NCBI GenBank assembly: GCA_000750105.3
Contig: JPHH03000003.1
Span: forward strand, 496,001-560,000
Source: Tolypocladium sp. Sup5 PDA-1
Lineage: Eukaryota > Ascomycota > Sordariomycetes > Hypocreales > Ophiocordycipitaceae
Length of the DNA stretch: 64,000 nucleotides
Direction: 5' to 3'
Positions 44,179-54,267 of this stretch are shown piece by piece. A program made the position numbers and the translations under genes. Each line of letters begins with the position of its first letter. Position 1 is the stretch's first letter. The notes below the pieces were generated by a model that worked only from the letters and a program-made list of their open reading frames with translations, searched no databases and was not told where the DNA came from.

Positions 44179-45092
44179 TCAAGCGATTGGTTCCAATCTT
44201 TGCATCAAGTACTCCACCTCGACTTCTTTCGTCAGCGGAATGACAAAGTCCTTGTACATGGACACGACGGCATCCACGTTGATCTTGGTTGGCCCCTCTG
44301 TGCCGTCCGGCGCGTACGGGTCCTTGCCGTAGGTCATCGCCTTGAGGCGGAGGCGCTCGAAGATGGTCTGTTCGACGGCCGTGTTGGTGATGGATTCGGC
44401 GATGCCTTCCCGGTCGCCGGCCTTGATCAAGCGAGTGTACTTTTCGGGATCCGAGCGGAACTTGGACTCGGCGACGAACTTGCCAAAGTGGATTCTCCGC
44501 GACAGCGCCTGCAGACACGGAAAATCAGTCGTTGCTGCCGACCCGTAGTTCTCCTGCGACTCTCCGCGGTCCTCGCGGCCAAAGTCGGGGCACACTGCCG
44601 GCAGGAACTTTTCAATGTAGAAGGCCTTGATCTTGGCGTTGACGTTGACGTCGTTGGGGTGCAGGATTTGCGGGTAGTTGAGCGGCTTCAGGATGGGCTT
44701 CTGCACCGCGTCGGGGAAGAAGGGGTACTCGTCGGGCGACTCGTAGCGTCGTATCAGGGACTGGAGCCTCTCCTGCTCGGAGAAGTACCAGTCGAAGAAG
44801 CTCAGGTCGCTGTTGGGAATATGGATTGCGCCGGGGGTGTAGATGGTCTGGGGAGCCGCAGTTAGGGCCGTGGTGAGTCAGAGCTTCAAACGGGCGCCTC
44901 TTCTCACCTTGTTCAACGCGAATTGTACTCGCTCGATTAGGTGGAAGGTGATGGTATCCTCCAATCGTCTGCGGCAGTCGTCAGCATGCTGGCATCTCCA
45001 GGCTCGGGAGGGTTGAGTAACATTAGTTGGAACCGGATGCGGGACAGGTCCAGCGCCTTGCTGCCGTCGGCCATGTCAATCACAGAGTCCAT
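44179..45092 (-). CDS. ARO7: Chorismate mutase
   Basis: Exons from the right: 45092..45022, 44968..44908 and 44847..44179 encode 266 residues, the standard size of the allosteric fungal enzyme (AroQ class). It converts chorismate to prephenate for Phe and Tyr synthesis. The start MDSVIDMADGSKALDLSRIR and the joints FQL-IRLEDTITFHLIERVQF and ALNK-TIYTPGAIHIP match the family; NPNDVNVNAK-like text appears as LHPNDVNVNAKIKAFYIEKF, and the active-site C terminus as VIPLTKEVEVEYLMQRL. The intron 1 donor is GTTACT, a weak but frame-consistent site. The yeast enzyme is activated by Trp and inhibited by Tyr; that is expected but not provable here. It shares a 593-bp divergent promoter with MDV1. Confidence 0.96.
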
Positions 45093-45370
45093 CTTGGCGG
45101 CTGTATAAGCAGTTTTTCAGACAGCGCTGTGTCTGGCTCAACGCAAGTATCGCACCCAATGGGAGACTTTGGGCTGGAGGTGGAAGCTTGGAGTTGAAGA
45201 AGTGAGGTGTCGTCGTCTCCGAAAGCCGGAGCCCAGGCGACAATCCGGTGCCCGAGATCCTCACATGGCTTTTTAGGCTTTTTAGCTGTACGTGTCACGT
45301 CACTCACCGCAGCCCGAGGAGGGGCGCCCACCTGAACACGGCACCTGGACCTCATGCACAGCACCCACGG

Positions 45371-45379
45371 TACTCCGTA
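45371..45379 (+). promoter_or_regulatory. TACTCCGTA 9-mer, copy 7
   Basis: 279 bp upstream of ARO7 and 307 bp upstream of MDV1, almost exactly midway between two divergent start codons. Confidence 0.5.
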
Positions 45380-45556
45380 GGGCGGGACGAAATACAGGGA
45401 CCTTCAGCGTCTGCCGTTTGGTCGGGCCAGGGGGTCAGTCCATGCTCCAAGCTGCGCGGCTCGGGTGGAGTCGGCGTGTGGCCAATTACATCTCGGGCCT
45501 CCCCAGTTGCTCAGTTCCCTGGGCTGCCCTGTCGCGTTGGTCGCAATTTGGCTTCG

Positions 45557-45577
45557 CGACCTGCGACCTGCGACCTG
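45557..45577. repeat. (CGACCTG)3 tandem repeat
   Basis: Three perfect 7-bp copies about 110 bp before the MDV1 start codon, probably within its 5' leader. Confidence 0.85.
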
Positions 45578-45685
45578 CCATGCATTGAAGCTCGCTCCCA
45601 GCCTCTACACATCCTCCTCCAACGCCTCCCCATCCCGAACCGACTTCGTTTTGAGCGCCTTTGGTGTGAGATTGGCCGTCGAGCC

Positions 45686-47862
45686 ATGGCTGATCAGGAC
45701 AACGGCTATGGTTTCCCCGATGATGCCGCCGCCGACGACGAGGACCAGTCCATCATCTCGGTACGTTTGACCAAGACGCAATCGCTGCTGTCGTGTGACG
45801 GCGACGACGCGGGACTGACGACGGCTACTGCGCCCAGACTCGCGGCCTGGAAGCCTTTGGCCGCAAGGTGACGACGACAGCAACGCATCTGATGGGCCCC
45901 AACGCCGAGGCGACGGCGCTCCACTACCGAACGGCCATGACAGAAGTGCACAAACACCTCAAGCGCCCGACGGTGCAACGCAGCGTCTTCTCCATGGCCC
46001 GAACCACGCCGACCGATCTCGTGCGCGCGAAGCTGTCGACGGCCGAGATCCAGCATCGCGCCCTGACCCATCTCTCCGACGAGCTACTGTCCAACATCCC
46101 GGAGCATGAAAACTCATACTCGCTGTTCCAAGGCTTCCAGGCCAGCTTTCCAGAGCTGACCGACGAGGGCAAGAAGCATCGCCGCCGAGTGTCGAGAGGG
46201 AGGAAGCTGCTAGAGGAGAGCCCGGCGACGCCTGCAGGTGGGAAGAATCTGGCGCACCTGAAGAGGGAAAAGGCGGCCATGATGCACGAGTTTGAGCTCC
46301 TCGGTGTGCGGAAGAACATGGCCAGCAGCGAGATTCGCGAAATCGACAACAAGATCGCCAACCTACACGGCATGCGGAGGATCATTTTGGAAAGACTAGC
46401 CGGGCTCGAACAGGAGGAAGCGTTGCTGGAACACGACAGTGCGTGCTGTGCTCCCCGGGGTTCTGTCGCGTGTTGCACTAACCGTCCTTGATAGTCATCG
46501 ACGTCGAGGGACGCCTAGAAGAAGCTCAGACGCTGGTTGACGAGGCTGAAATCATTGCTCAAAACACCCCCAGCAACGACGACGTCGACCTTGTCGGCGA
46601 TGCGGATGATCACGACCCCGGATTCATGTCGCAGTCCGTGTACGAAAAGCTCCCAGGATCGGCCAACAGCACGCCGTCGCGAAAACCGAAAAAGGTCCAT
46701 CGCCGGGTGTCAATGCCCATCCTACACGAGCACTTCGAGGCCGGGTCCAGCATCCGTGAGATTCGAGCCCACCGTGACAACATTACTGCCGTGGATTTCG
46801 ACGCGCCCTTTGGTACCATGGTCACTGCGGCGCTTGACGATACGGTCAAGGTCTGGGATCTTAACGCCGGGAGGTGCATGGGTCTCTTGGAGGGCCACGC
46901 TGCGTCGGTCCGCGCTCTGCAGGTAGAGGACAATATTCTCGCGACCGGATCCGCCGACGCCACCATCAGACTATGGGACCTCAGCAGGTGCCATTACGAT
47001 CCTCATGGCAATCACTTCGAAAAGGACAGCGAGGACGAGGACGCGATAGCTTTTGAGAACCCCGACGACCAGCCAATCGATCCGCCTGAGGGCAGCATGG
47101 AAGACTGCGCGCTCTTCACTCTGCAGGCCCACGTGGACGAGATCACGGCGCTGCACTTCAGAGGAGACGTTCTGGTATCCGGCTCGGCAGACAAGACCCT
47201 GCGTCACTGGGATCTCGAGAAGGGCCGCTGCGTGCAGACGCTAGATGTCATGTGGGCCGCCGCCCAAGCCTCGGCGAGCTCGAGCGCTGTTGATGGCTCG
47301 TGGAGACCGACCGGGCGTTCGCAGGCTGGCGCGGCAGACTTTGTGGGTGCTCTGCAAGTGTTTGAGTCTGCTCTGGCTTGCGGCACTGCCGATGGCATGG
47401 TCCGCTTATGGGATCTTCGGAGCGGGCAGGTTCACCGGAGCTTGGTTGGCCATACAGGAGCTGTGACATGTTTGCAATTTGACGATGTTCATTTGGTAAC
47501 CGGTAGTCTTGACAGGAGCGTCAGGGTAAGTTACGAGCTCTATACTATCACGTTTTGCGTTAACAACTACTAACCTGGGACCTTAGATATGGGATCTGCG
47601 AACGGGCTCCATCTACGACGCCTATGCATACGACAACCCCATCACGAGCATGATGTTTGACGCCCGGAGGATAGTGAGCGCGGCCGGGGAGGACGTGGCC
47701 AAGGTGTACGATAAGGTCGAGGGCCGACAATGGGACTGCGGCGCTGGCATAGCGGAGGCCGAGGAAGGGAAGAGCCCGGCCGTCGTGGAGCGTGTACGTC
47801 TAAGAGATGGGTATCTGGTCGAGGGTAGACGGGACGGCATTGTAGGTGTATGGACATGTTAA
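45686..47862 (+). CDS. MDV1: Mitochondrial division protein 1 (Mdv1/Caf4 WD-repeat adaptor)
   Basis: Exons 45686..45760, 45838..46438, 46495..47525 and 47587..47862 encode 660 residues, all joints in frame (IIS-TRGLEAF, LEHD-IIDVEGR, DRSVR-IWDLRTG). The N-terminal half has a helical domain for binding Fis1, a Lys/Glu-rich coiled coil (KREKAAMMHEFELLGVRKNM to EQEEALLEHD) and an acidic linker. From ~318 onward come WD40 repeats (for example DDTVKVWDL, DATIRLWDL, DKTLRHWDL, DGMVRLWDL, RSVRIWDL). Mdv1 sits on the outer mitochondrial membrane and recruits the dynamin Dnm1 for fission, also acting in pexophagy. An acidic insert interrupts the propeller after DLSRCHYDPHGNHF. This is one of the more intron-rich genes in the window. 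Confidence 0.95.
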
Positions 47863-48301
47863 GAATAGGAAACACGAATTCAGCTCGAGCGATTATACAG
47901 AACGGGCCACACTCACTTCTTGAGTTGACTGATTGAATCTGTGACGGCCCGTGGGGTGTAGGGTAGCTAACTGTTCCAGGCCATCATTCGGCTTCTGGTC
48001 CCTCCCACTCACGGATACGTATTATTTGGTATCTTGCGATAGTTAAAACATTGTTCCTTTATTTCTATTGATTAGTTGAGGTTGGTTTGGTTTCAGTCAT
48101 TGTTGTGAGTTGTGTGAAGTAAAAGACACTCACACTATTAGTCCTGAGTCCTCTTTGGTGGGGAAAGCAATGACTTCCACTTCAACACGCCATCTACATA
48201 CCGCATCATGTCCCTTTATCTTGCAACTACTGATACAACGGCCTAAAGATCGATTGCGCCGCGATAGCCGCGAGCCCCAAGCGAGCTCCTTACTACCCAG
48301 G
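47863..48301. other. Intergenic between MDV1 and JmjC gene
   Basis: 439 bp; MDV1 3' UTR then promoter of the next + strand gene. The frame of the JmjC gene is open upstream to about 48110, with an in-frame ATG at 48170, so the protein might start earlier than annotated. Confidence 0.6.
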
Positions 48302-49795
48302 ATGGATCCGATTCGCGATCAGCTCCTGTCGCGGTACCTAGAGGCTGCAAACACCATCGCCGACCCGCCGATACCAAGTCTCGGGACCCATGGAGGTTCA
48401 TGCACCGACGACAGCCACACGCGAGGCGATGAAGCTCAGAGCATTGCCATGGAAGGGCTTCTCAAACGCCAGGCCGTGCTCTTAGCCCGAATTCACAACG
48501 CTACGATGGGCGGCGGCGCGAAGGCTCCTCACGGAGTGGACGAGGAGCTGCTTCAAAGACGGCTCGGCGACTTGGCCTCGATTTCCATGAGCAAGTTTTA
48601 CTCGTACCGCTATGACCGAGTACCGACTCACTGGCGGTGCCTCTACACGGATGCCCTCATTCTCACGACGCACTACCACATCCTGTCGTCCTTGTCTGCC
48701 CACGGGCGTCTGGAGGAGGACGCACTCGATCGTATAGTCGACTCCCTCGACAGAGCACTCATAACGACGGGCGGAGCCGGGAAGCTCGGCGCAGTATGGA
48801 TAGAAACGACGCTGCAGACGCTGGAGGAACTCTTCACCGCGCAGGAGGACGCGCAAGAGAGACGGCATAAACGCCAGAAGGTGGACGCTGCCACACCCCG
48901 GCGCACCTTTCCGGACCACGAACCCTACGGGCGGCCGCGGATATCCCCGGACAAGGAGTGTCCTCGGCACGAAAACTGGACGCTCGGCAGGTTCGAGGAC
49001 TACATGAACGAGGGCGCAGGGGAGCCACGGCCGGTTGTGTTTACGGATCTGATTGCCGACTGGCCCGCTCTGACGGATCGCCCGTGGAACCAGCCCGACT
49101 ACCTCCTGTCCAAGACCTTTGGCGGCAGGCGGCTCGTCCCCGTTGAAGTCGGCCGGAGCTACGTCGACGAGGACTGGGGCCAGGAACTCATCCAGTTCAA
49201 GGCCTTCCTCGCCAAGTACGTCGCCCCGAGCCTCGACCCCAGCACCAACTCCGACACCACCCAGCAAGTCGGCTACCTCGCCCAGCACAACCTCTTCCAC
49301 CAGATCCCCTCCCTGCGGAACGACATCACCGTCCCGGACTTCTGCTGGTCCTCCGTCCCGCACCACCCCTCCGACCCGTCCAAGGACCAGCCCCCCGTCG
49401 ACACCCCCCATCTCAACGCCTGGTTCGGCCCCGCGCGCACCATCACGCCGCTGCACACCGACGGCTACCACAACCTGCTCTGCCAGGTCGCCGGCGCCAA
49501 GTACGTGCGGCTGTACCCCCCGCGCGCGACGCCGCGCATGCGCGCCCGGGCGCCCGAGCACGGCGTTGACATGAGCAACACGAGCGGGCTGGACGTGGGC
49601 GTGCTGGAGGGGTGGGATGAGCGGCCGGAAGGCGTGGATGAGGAGGTGCTGGAGGAGATGAGGGCGGGACTGGAGGGGGTTGAGTATTGGGAGTGTGTGC
49701 TGCGGCCAGGGGATACGCTGGTGATTCCCATCGGGTGGTGGCACTATGTGAGGAGCTTGAGTGTCAGTTTCAGCGTCAGTTTCTGGTGGAACTAG
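48302..49795 (+). CDS. JmjC-domain 2-oxoglutarate/Fe(II) oxygenase (JMJD5/KDM8-like)
   Basis: One exon of 497 residues from the ATG at 48302 (an in-frame ATG at 48170 is the alternative). The N-terminal ~200 residues are helical and unassigned. From ENWTLGRFEDYMNEG the JMJD5-like layout begins: RPVVFTDLIADWPALTDRPW, VPVEVGRSYVDEDWGQELIQ, and YLAQHNLFHQIPSLRNDITV. The iron ligands are visible as His385-x-Asp387 (PLHTDGYHNLLCQV) and His481 (PIGWWHYVRSLSVSFSVSFW). The protein ends right after the last strand. Human JMJD5 has been reported as an arginyl hydroxylase and histone-tail protease; the fungal substrate is unknown. It is convergent with the MIT gene, with 94 bp between stop codons. Confidence 0.9.
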   Translation: MDPIRDQLLSRYLEAANTIADPPIPSLGTHGGSCTDDSHTRGDEAQSIAMEGLLKRQAVLLARIHNATMGGGAKAPHGVDEELLQRRLGDLASISMSKFYSYRYDRVPTHWRCLYTDALILTTHYHILSSLSAHGRLEEDALDRIVDSLDRALITTGGAGKLGAVWIETTLQTLEELFTAQEDAQERRHKRQKVDAATPRRTFPDHEPYGRPRISPDKECPRHENWTLGRFEDYMNEGAGEPRPVVFTDLIADWPALTDRPWNQPDYLLSKTFGGRRLVPVEVGRSYVDEDWGQELIQFKAFLAKYVAPSLDPSTNSDTTQQVGYLAQHNLFHQIPSLRNDITVPDFCWSSVPHHPSDPSKDQPPVDTPHLNAWFGPARTITPLHTDGYHNLLCQVAGAKYVRLYPPRATPRMRARAPEHGVDMSNTSGLDVGVLEGWDERPEGVDEEVLEEMRAGLEGVEYWECVLRPGDTLVIPIGWWHYVRSLSVSFSVSFWWN

Positions 49796-49889
49796 ACTGC
49801 TATTACCATGGAGGCATCGAGCCGAGTCGCTTAGCTGCGCTGCGCAAGTGAATTCAACTACGGACTACGTAGGCTTCAGAAACACCAAC

Positions 49890-51446
49890 TCAGATCTGGC
49901 GAGCATCCTCCACGCTCTCTCCCGTCTGCGCCTCCCGGCGAGCCTTGGCCCCCGCCTTGAGCATATCCCACTTCTCGCGGTACTTGTCCAGCGTCTTCTG
50001 CATCTTGCGGTTATCCTTCTCCAGCCTCTCCATCTGCCTCGCCGCCGCAGCCAGCTGCTCCTCCATATCCCGCGTCTTCTTCCTCATGGCGTCGTCGATG
50101 GTCTTGCCAGGCGGTGCCGCGCTCGGTGACCCCGGGCGCATGACGCGATAGCTTTCTGCGAGAGCCATGGCCGAATGCTGCGAGCTGGCCTCGAAGGCGT
50201 GCAGGCGCTTCGAGACGTTGTCGAGCATGTCCTTGAGTGACTTGTTCTCGAGGCTGAGCTCCTCGACGGTGTTGCGCAGGTCTCTCTCGGCGTGGTTTCG
50301 TACCACCTTGCGCCTGGCCCCGGGAGAGAGCGGGACTGGAGTCTCCCTAGCGTCTACAAAGTCGTCCTCGTCCTCCTCGGCAGGCCCCGCGAGTTCGCCG
50401 TGCGCGGACGCTTCCAGACGCCGCTTCTCTTTCTCGGCGTAGGTAAGGATGTTGGCGTAAGACATGGTGTGCCCGCTGGTCGGAACCACGTAGAAGGAGT
50501 CGCTCGCGCTGTGCCCCTCCCTTGCCAGTGCCTTCATGGTAGCCTTGGAATAGATTTTGGAAAGGTCCGGTTCCAGGGTGACGGAGCTAGGCGGACGGGC
50601 GGCCTTGCGCCTGGAAGATGGAGAGGGCGTTCGTGTTCGTGTACGCGTATCGGCGGGCTCAGCTGGCTCAGGCAACACGGTCGACTCTTCCTGGATAAGG
50701 GGCAGGCCGGCAAAGGCCAAGGGCGCGGAAATCTTATTAATGAGGCTGCCAAAGGTATTATAGAATCGCGCGTAGCCAGCATCCTCGATCGCCGGCGGAC
50801 TGGCATCTGCTCGGGGAGACGGCGTGCTCCTGGCACGACCGTCTGGCTTTGCAGGCGAGGATGTCGGCGGGACCCAGGTCGGCTTGCCCGCCTGGTGGTC
50901 AATGATGTTCTGCATCTTGGCCTTGGACCCGTCCCTGCGCGGATGGGGGTCGACGTTGCCCGGAGCCTGATCGTTGGAGACGCTCGGGCTGAGCGGCTGG
51001 CCTCTGTACTTGGAGCGAATGCCTCTGGCGGAGGCAAGGTTGCTGGCTATCGACGACGACATTTCTCGCGACGCGAATCGGCGCTGTTGAGACAGGCCCG
51101 GCATCTGTGCCGTCCTCGAACGAGCGTCCTTCTTGGACTGCGCATTGTCGGCAGCGGAGTGTCCCTTTTCAGTCTCGCGTGACTTCTCGCCGAGGTCGTC
51201 ATCGCCGGTTTGCGATACGGGCTCCGGCGGCAGCTTGAGGATCTCGGCCAGTTTCCTATGGTGCTCCTCCAGCAGCTTGAGGGTTCTCAGCGCCTCGACG
51301 CTCGTGGTGCTTCTCGCGGCGTTGGCGAACTCGCCAGCGGCCTGCGTGTGCTCGCTGATGGCGACGGTGGTGTCGGAAGCCTGCCGGGTCGCAACGGCGG
51401 CAGCGGCGGCGTGGTCGTGCGCCTTGACGAGCGGCGACGAGTCCAT
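49890..51446 (-). CDS. MIT-domain coiled-coil protein, Atg38-like
   Basis: One exon of 518 residues. Residues ~5-65 look like an MIT three-helix bundle (SPLVKAHDHAAAAAVATRQA through LRTLKLLEEHHRKLAEILKL). A disordered Ser/Pro/Arg-rich middle follows, then GYARFYNTFGSLINKISAPL, and a C-terminal coiled coil from ERDLRNTVEELSLENKSLKD through MEEQLAAAARQMERLEKDNR to KWDMLKAG. This order (N-terminal MIT, C-terminal coiled coil) matches fungal Atg38/NRBF2, which stabilises PI3-kinase complex I in autophagy. I consider that likely but not certain, because many MIT proteins share the layout. The ATG at 51446 is preferred: it places the MIT helix at the N terminus, while the open frame upstream is low-complexity GGGAT repeat. 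Confidence 0.65.
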   Translation of the reverse strand: MDSSPLVKAHDHAAAAAVATRQASDTTVAISEHTQAAGEFANAARSTTSVEALRTLKLLEEHHRKLAEILKLPPEPVSQTGDDDLGEKSRETEKGHSAADNAQSKKDARSRTAQMPGLSQQRRFASREMSSSIASNLASARGIRSKYRGQPLSPSVSNDQAPGNVDPHPRRDGSKAKMQNIIDHQAGKPTWVPPTSSPAKPDGRARSTPSPRADASPPAIEDAGYARFYNTFGSLINKISAPLAFAGLPLIQEESTVLPEPAEPADTRTRTRTPSPSSRRKAARPPSSVTLEPDLSKIYSKATMKALAREGHSASDSFYVVPTSGHTMSYANILTYAEKEKRRLEASAHGELAGPAEEDEDDFVDARETPVPLSPGARRKVVRNHAERDLRNTVEELSLENKSLKDMLDNVSKRLHAFEASSQHSAMALAESYRVMRPGSPSAAPPGKTIDDAMRKKTRDMEEQLAAAARQMERLEKDNRKMQKTLDKYREKWDMLKAGAKARREAQTGESVEDARQI

Positions 51447-52218
51447 GATGCGGCGTGAGTAGCTGTATTCGCTAAGGTCGATTGGGCACACGCTGTACGA
51501 AAACGCGGGCGCCCATTTCCAGGCGCGGTCGTGAAGAGGGAGAGGTGGATGGGATGGGATGGGATGGGATGGGATGGATGAGCTGAGGTTGGGGGATTGT
51601 TGGTCAGAAGACGGTACTTGGTACGGGAGAGCCGCATCGGCACTAGCGGCGTCTGAGGCGATTACCCCACACAACTGTTAAGGCTGCGCTAGCGTCCACT
51701 ATCCAGACCAACAGCTTAAGTTACATGGATATCGCGTCCCAAAACGTCACGTCCCCAAACATCACGTCCTGATTCTGCTGAACGCTCAAATAGGATGGCA
51801 CCGCATTTGAGCCCAACCGGCGAGAAGCCAAAAACAATGGCACAGGGGGCCCAAGCGTATATGAGACAGGGCTGTCGGAACCGCAGTGCTCCGTCGAATC
51901 ACATTAAAGTGTTGGCTCGACCCGGCCTGCACTCCGTATGCTGCCCGGCCTCGTGCGATGAGAGAGATGGCTTTTTATTTTATTTTTATTTTTATAGAAG
52001 AGCCAGGCCGTATAAAAGGCCAGCCCCCTCTCACTCAACGCTGGATGGCTTTGTTTTGTTTTGGAGTCTTCAGTGGCGCCTTTCCTGGCTTGTTTCGCCG
52101 CCTACCTATGTTGGAACTGACTGGTTTGACTTGTTTTTGAGCCCTGTACTCCTCTTACACGCATTCTGAGCAAGCGCCCAAGATCGAATGGTCGGAACAA
52201 AATGTACCAGCCGACCCA
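51447..52218. other. Divergent intergenic region of MIT gene and orphan membrane gene
   Basis: 772 bp between opposite start codons. It contains a GGGAT repeat near the MIT gene and an AT-rich tract (about 51974-51998, TTTTATTTTATTTTTATTTT) about 220 bp before the membrane-protein start, suitable for a nucleosome-depleted promoter. Confidence 0.6.
51549..51577. repeat. (GGGAT)5 microsatellite
   Basis: Five tandem copies, ~100 bp upstream of the MIT-protein start, probably in its leader. Confidence 0.9.
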
Positions 52219-54267
52219 ATGGCTTCTTCTCTGTCCTTGCTTCCTCGGAAGGCATCATCGTTGCCCAAAACAAGCAGCGACGTCGAGTCTGCCGAACAAA
52301 AGGTGCCAGCCACAGCACCGGCTTGTCTCTTCCAACCCGTCCCTCCAGCTTCACCCAAGGCGCAAGAGTGCGACAACAGAAGACGCCTCATCTCGCAGTC
52401 GGCGCACCACTTTGCCGCTGCGGTCATCACCACCATCCTCCCCTTTATTGGTCTCGTCGCATGGGCGGCTCGGTTTGCCGTCATCGGCGACAAGTTCGAC
52501 CTCGTCTCGCATCCGATTGGAGGCAATCTCACCCAGTTCCAAGCCAAGGCGATCGACTTTGTCGCCGGCGCTATCTTGAGCCCGCTGCTATTTCTGTGCC
52601 TGAACTGGTACTGGTTTTCCAGTCTGCGGGTTGTCGTGTTCAGCGAGAGGGATCCCCGCGGGATCCCCCTGATGACCGCTGTTGAAGCCAGTCGCACCGA
52701 CTTTGGGTCTTATAACTTGTTCAAGCTCATCAATTTTTGGCGAGGCGGTCCAAAGATGGTGGCATTTGGCGCGGTTGTCCTCTTTTCCGCAGTATCCCAC
52801 ACGTGCTTCGCCAACATGATCGCATATGAAGTGTTTTACGACGACCCCGGCCCATCATCAACGATCCTATTGCACCCGTTGCTAACGGGCATCCCACAGG
52901 GAGATGCTGCTTTAGGAGGAAAATACGAGTACAACTTCACGTCAACGGAGACTGCCGTCTTGGAGTCCCAGATATCCCGCCTGTTTGCGGATCTATCCTA
53001 CTATGGCAGCAGAGCTGGATTAAAAGACGGCGCTTACATCGGCGTCAACGCCACGAGAGCCACCATGGACCATCTCCCCATTGCCGACGTCGACGGCATC
53101 AGTGATATCCCTGGGTACCGTTTATCCGTCGAGTGTGACGCATCACGGCCGACGGCTATTCAGATTATGCAGCGCGGACAGGAACTCGTGCAAGTACGCT
53201 TCAAGACGCTGCAAGATCTGGGAAATTTCAATGGAACTTTCGACGCCCAGTACGTGGGCAGTGCGGTGGCCTTGACTGACGCACACAACGAGATGTATCC
53301 GTTTGTTGGCTTTCCAACGCTCGGCTCGGCCTCGAGCGTCTACCTCGGTGAGCTGCAAAGCTTCAACTTGACTGGCAACGAGCCCATCCAAACGCCGTAT
53401 GGCAAGCTGAAATACAACGCATTCGACATGACAGCCCCTGGGCTCTATGAAGGGCCAGGGGCGTTTTCAGGCACAAAGGCAGTCATGTCGGGTGCAGGAC
53501 TGACGTGTGTCGTGAGCCGCCAGACAGGCTTTCTAAACCTCACGCGCCGGGGTGACACTTGGCAACCGTCGACAGCCCAGTGGTCGGAAGAGCACAGTGT
53601 CGTCAACCTGATGCTCGCCGACTTCCAAACACACCCCATCTTCCACGTGCCGCAAGCCCTCAGCGCCAAGCCAGGCCTTGGGCCGGTATTTCGAACCAGC
53701 GCAGTGGACTGCCCAGGCAACTACGGAGCGGATAGGTTATGCTGGCTGGATCCGGAGAAGGCGGCCGGGGGCACAGTCAACTATCGCCTGAATGCGCAGA
53801 ACATGCTGTTCGCAGCAGGCGAGGTCGAAAGGCTCGTGCATGAAACGAAGAACGAAAACAAGCACGCCTGGGGGAACGAGAGCACGGGCTGGATTTCTGT
53901 CCAAGCCACTGCATCGGGGCCGAGGTACCGCATCACCTACGTTCCTGTGGTCCTGTTGGCCGGATTGCCGAGCACCCTTGTGGCCGCAGCGGTGCCACTG
54001 GCCATGACGATCATGATGGCGCGAACCAGCAGGTTCCGGACCTGGCGGGAGGTCGACTCCTTGCGTTTGCTGATTGACGGCGCAGAGGGACTATGCGGGG
54101 AACCTGAAGTGCGGGAGGTGCAGAGCGCGGGCAAGGCCACGCAGGAGAAGATGGCGAGAAAGATGGCGGTCCGATATTCTGGTACGCTGGACACTGTTGG
54201 TCTCGTGTTGAGGACGCCGTCGTTTACGAGCCGCCGTGACGCGGGTGCGACAAGGACGTGGAGCTAG
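52219..54267 (+). CDS. Orphan intronless polytopic membrane protein
   Basis: One exon of 682 residues that I cannot assign to a named family. After a ~60-residue Ser/Pro-rich cytosolic tail, three hydrophobic segments are visible near 64-90 (AAVITTILPFIGLVAWAARF), 110-135 (FVAGAILSPLLFLCLNWYWF) and 178-205 (VAFGAVVLFSAVSHTCFANM). A ~370-residue region follows with many N-glycosylation sequons (NFTS, NATR, NGTF, NLTG, NLTR, NEST) and a few Cys, so probably outside or luminal. A fourth hydrophobic segment at ~577-603 (PVVLLAGLPSTLVAAAVPLA) leads to a basic cytosolic tail of ~80 residues. This plan, TM cluster, large glycosylated ectodomain, last TM and tail, is shared by several expanded fungal families of unknown function. 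The ATG at 52219 is the first of the open frame. Confidence 0.75.
   Translation: MASSLSLLPRKASSLPKTSSDVESAEQKVPATAPACLFQPVPPASPKAQECDNRRRLISQSAHHFAAAVITTILPFIGLVAWAARFAVIGDKFDLVSHPIGGNLTQFQAKAIDFVAGAILSPLLFLCLNWYWFSSLRVVVFSERDPRGIPLMTAVEASRTDFGSYNLFKLINFWRGGPKMVAFGAVVLFSAVSHTCFANMIAYEVFYDDPGPSSTILLHPLLTGIPQGDAALGGKYEYNFTSTETAVLESQISRLFADLSYYGSRAGLKDGAYIGVNATRATMDHLPIADVDGISDIPGYRLSVECDASRPTAIQIMQRGQELVQVRFKTLQDLGNFNGTFDAQYVGSAVALTDAHNEMYPFVGFPTLGSASSVYLGELQSFNLTGNEPIQTPYGKLKYNAFDMTAPGLYEGPGAFSGTKAVMSGAGLTCVVSRQTGFLNLTRRGDTWQPSTAQWSEEHSVVNLMLADFQTHPIFHVPQALSAKPGLGPVFRTSAVDCPGNYGADRLCWLDPEKAAGGTVNYRLNAQNMLFAAGEVERLVHETKNENKHAWGNESTGWISVQATASGPRYRITYVPVVLLAGLPSTLVAAAVPLAMTIMMARTSRFRTWREVDSLRLLIDGAEGLCGEPEVREVQSAGKATQEKMARKMAVRYSGTLDTVGLVLRTPSFTSRRDAGATRTWS

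Larger units (their letters stand above)
45093..45685. promoter_or_regulatory. Divergent promoter of ARO7 and MDV1
   Basis: 593 bp between opposite start codons. It contains one TACTCCGTA copy (45371) near its middle and a 7-bp tandem repeat, CGACCTG x3, at 45557-45577. Confidence 0.65.

Noticed and set aside
48110..48301. 64-residue N-terminal extension of the JmjC protein
   Set aside because: The extension starts with a non-ATG codon or an ATG at 48170 and has no conserved sequence; kept only as an alternative.
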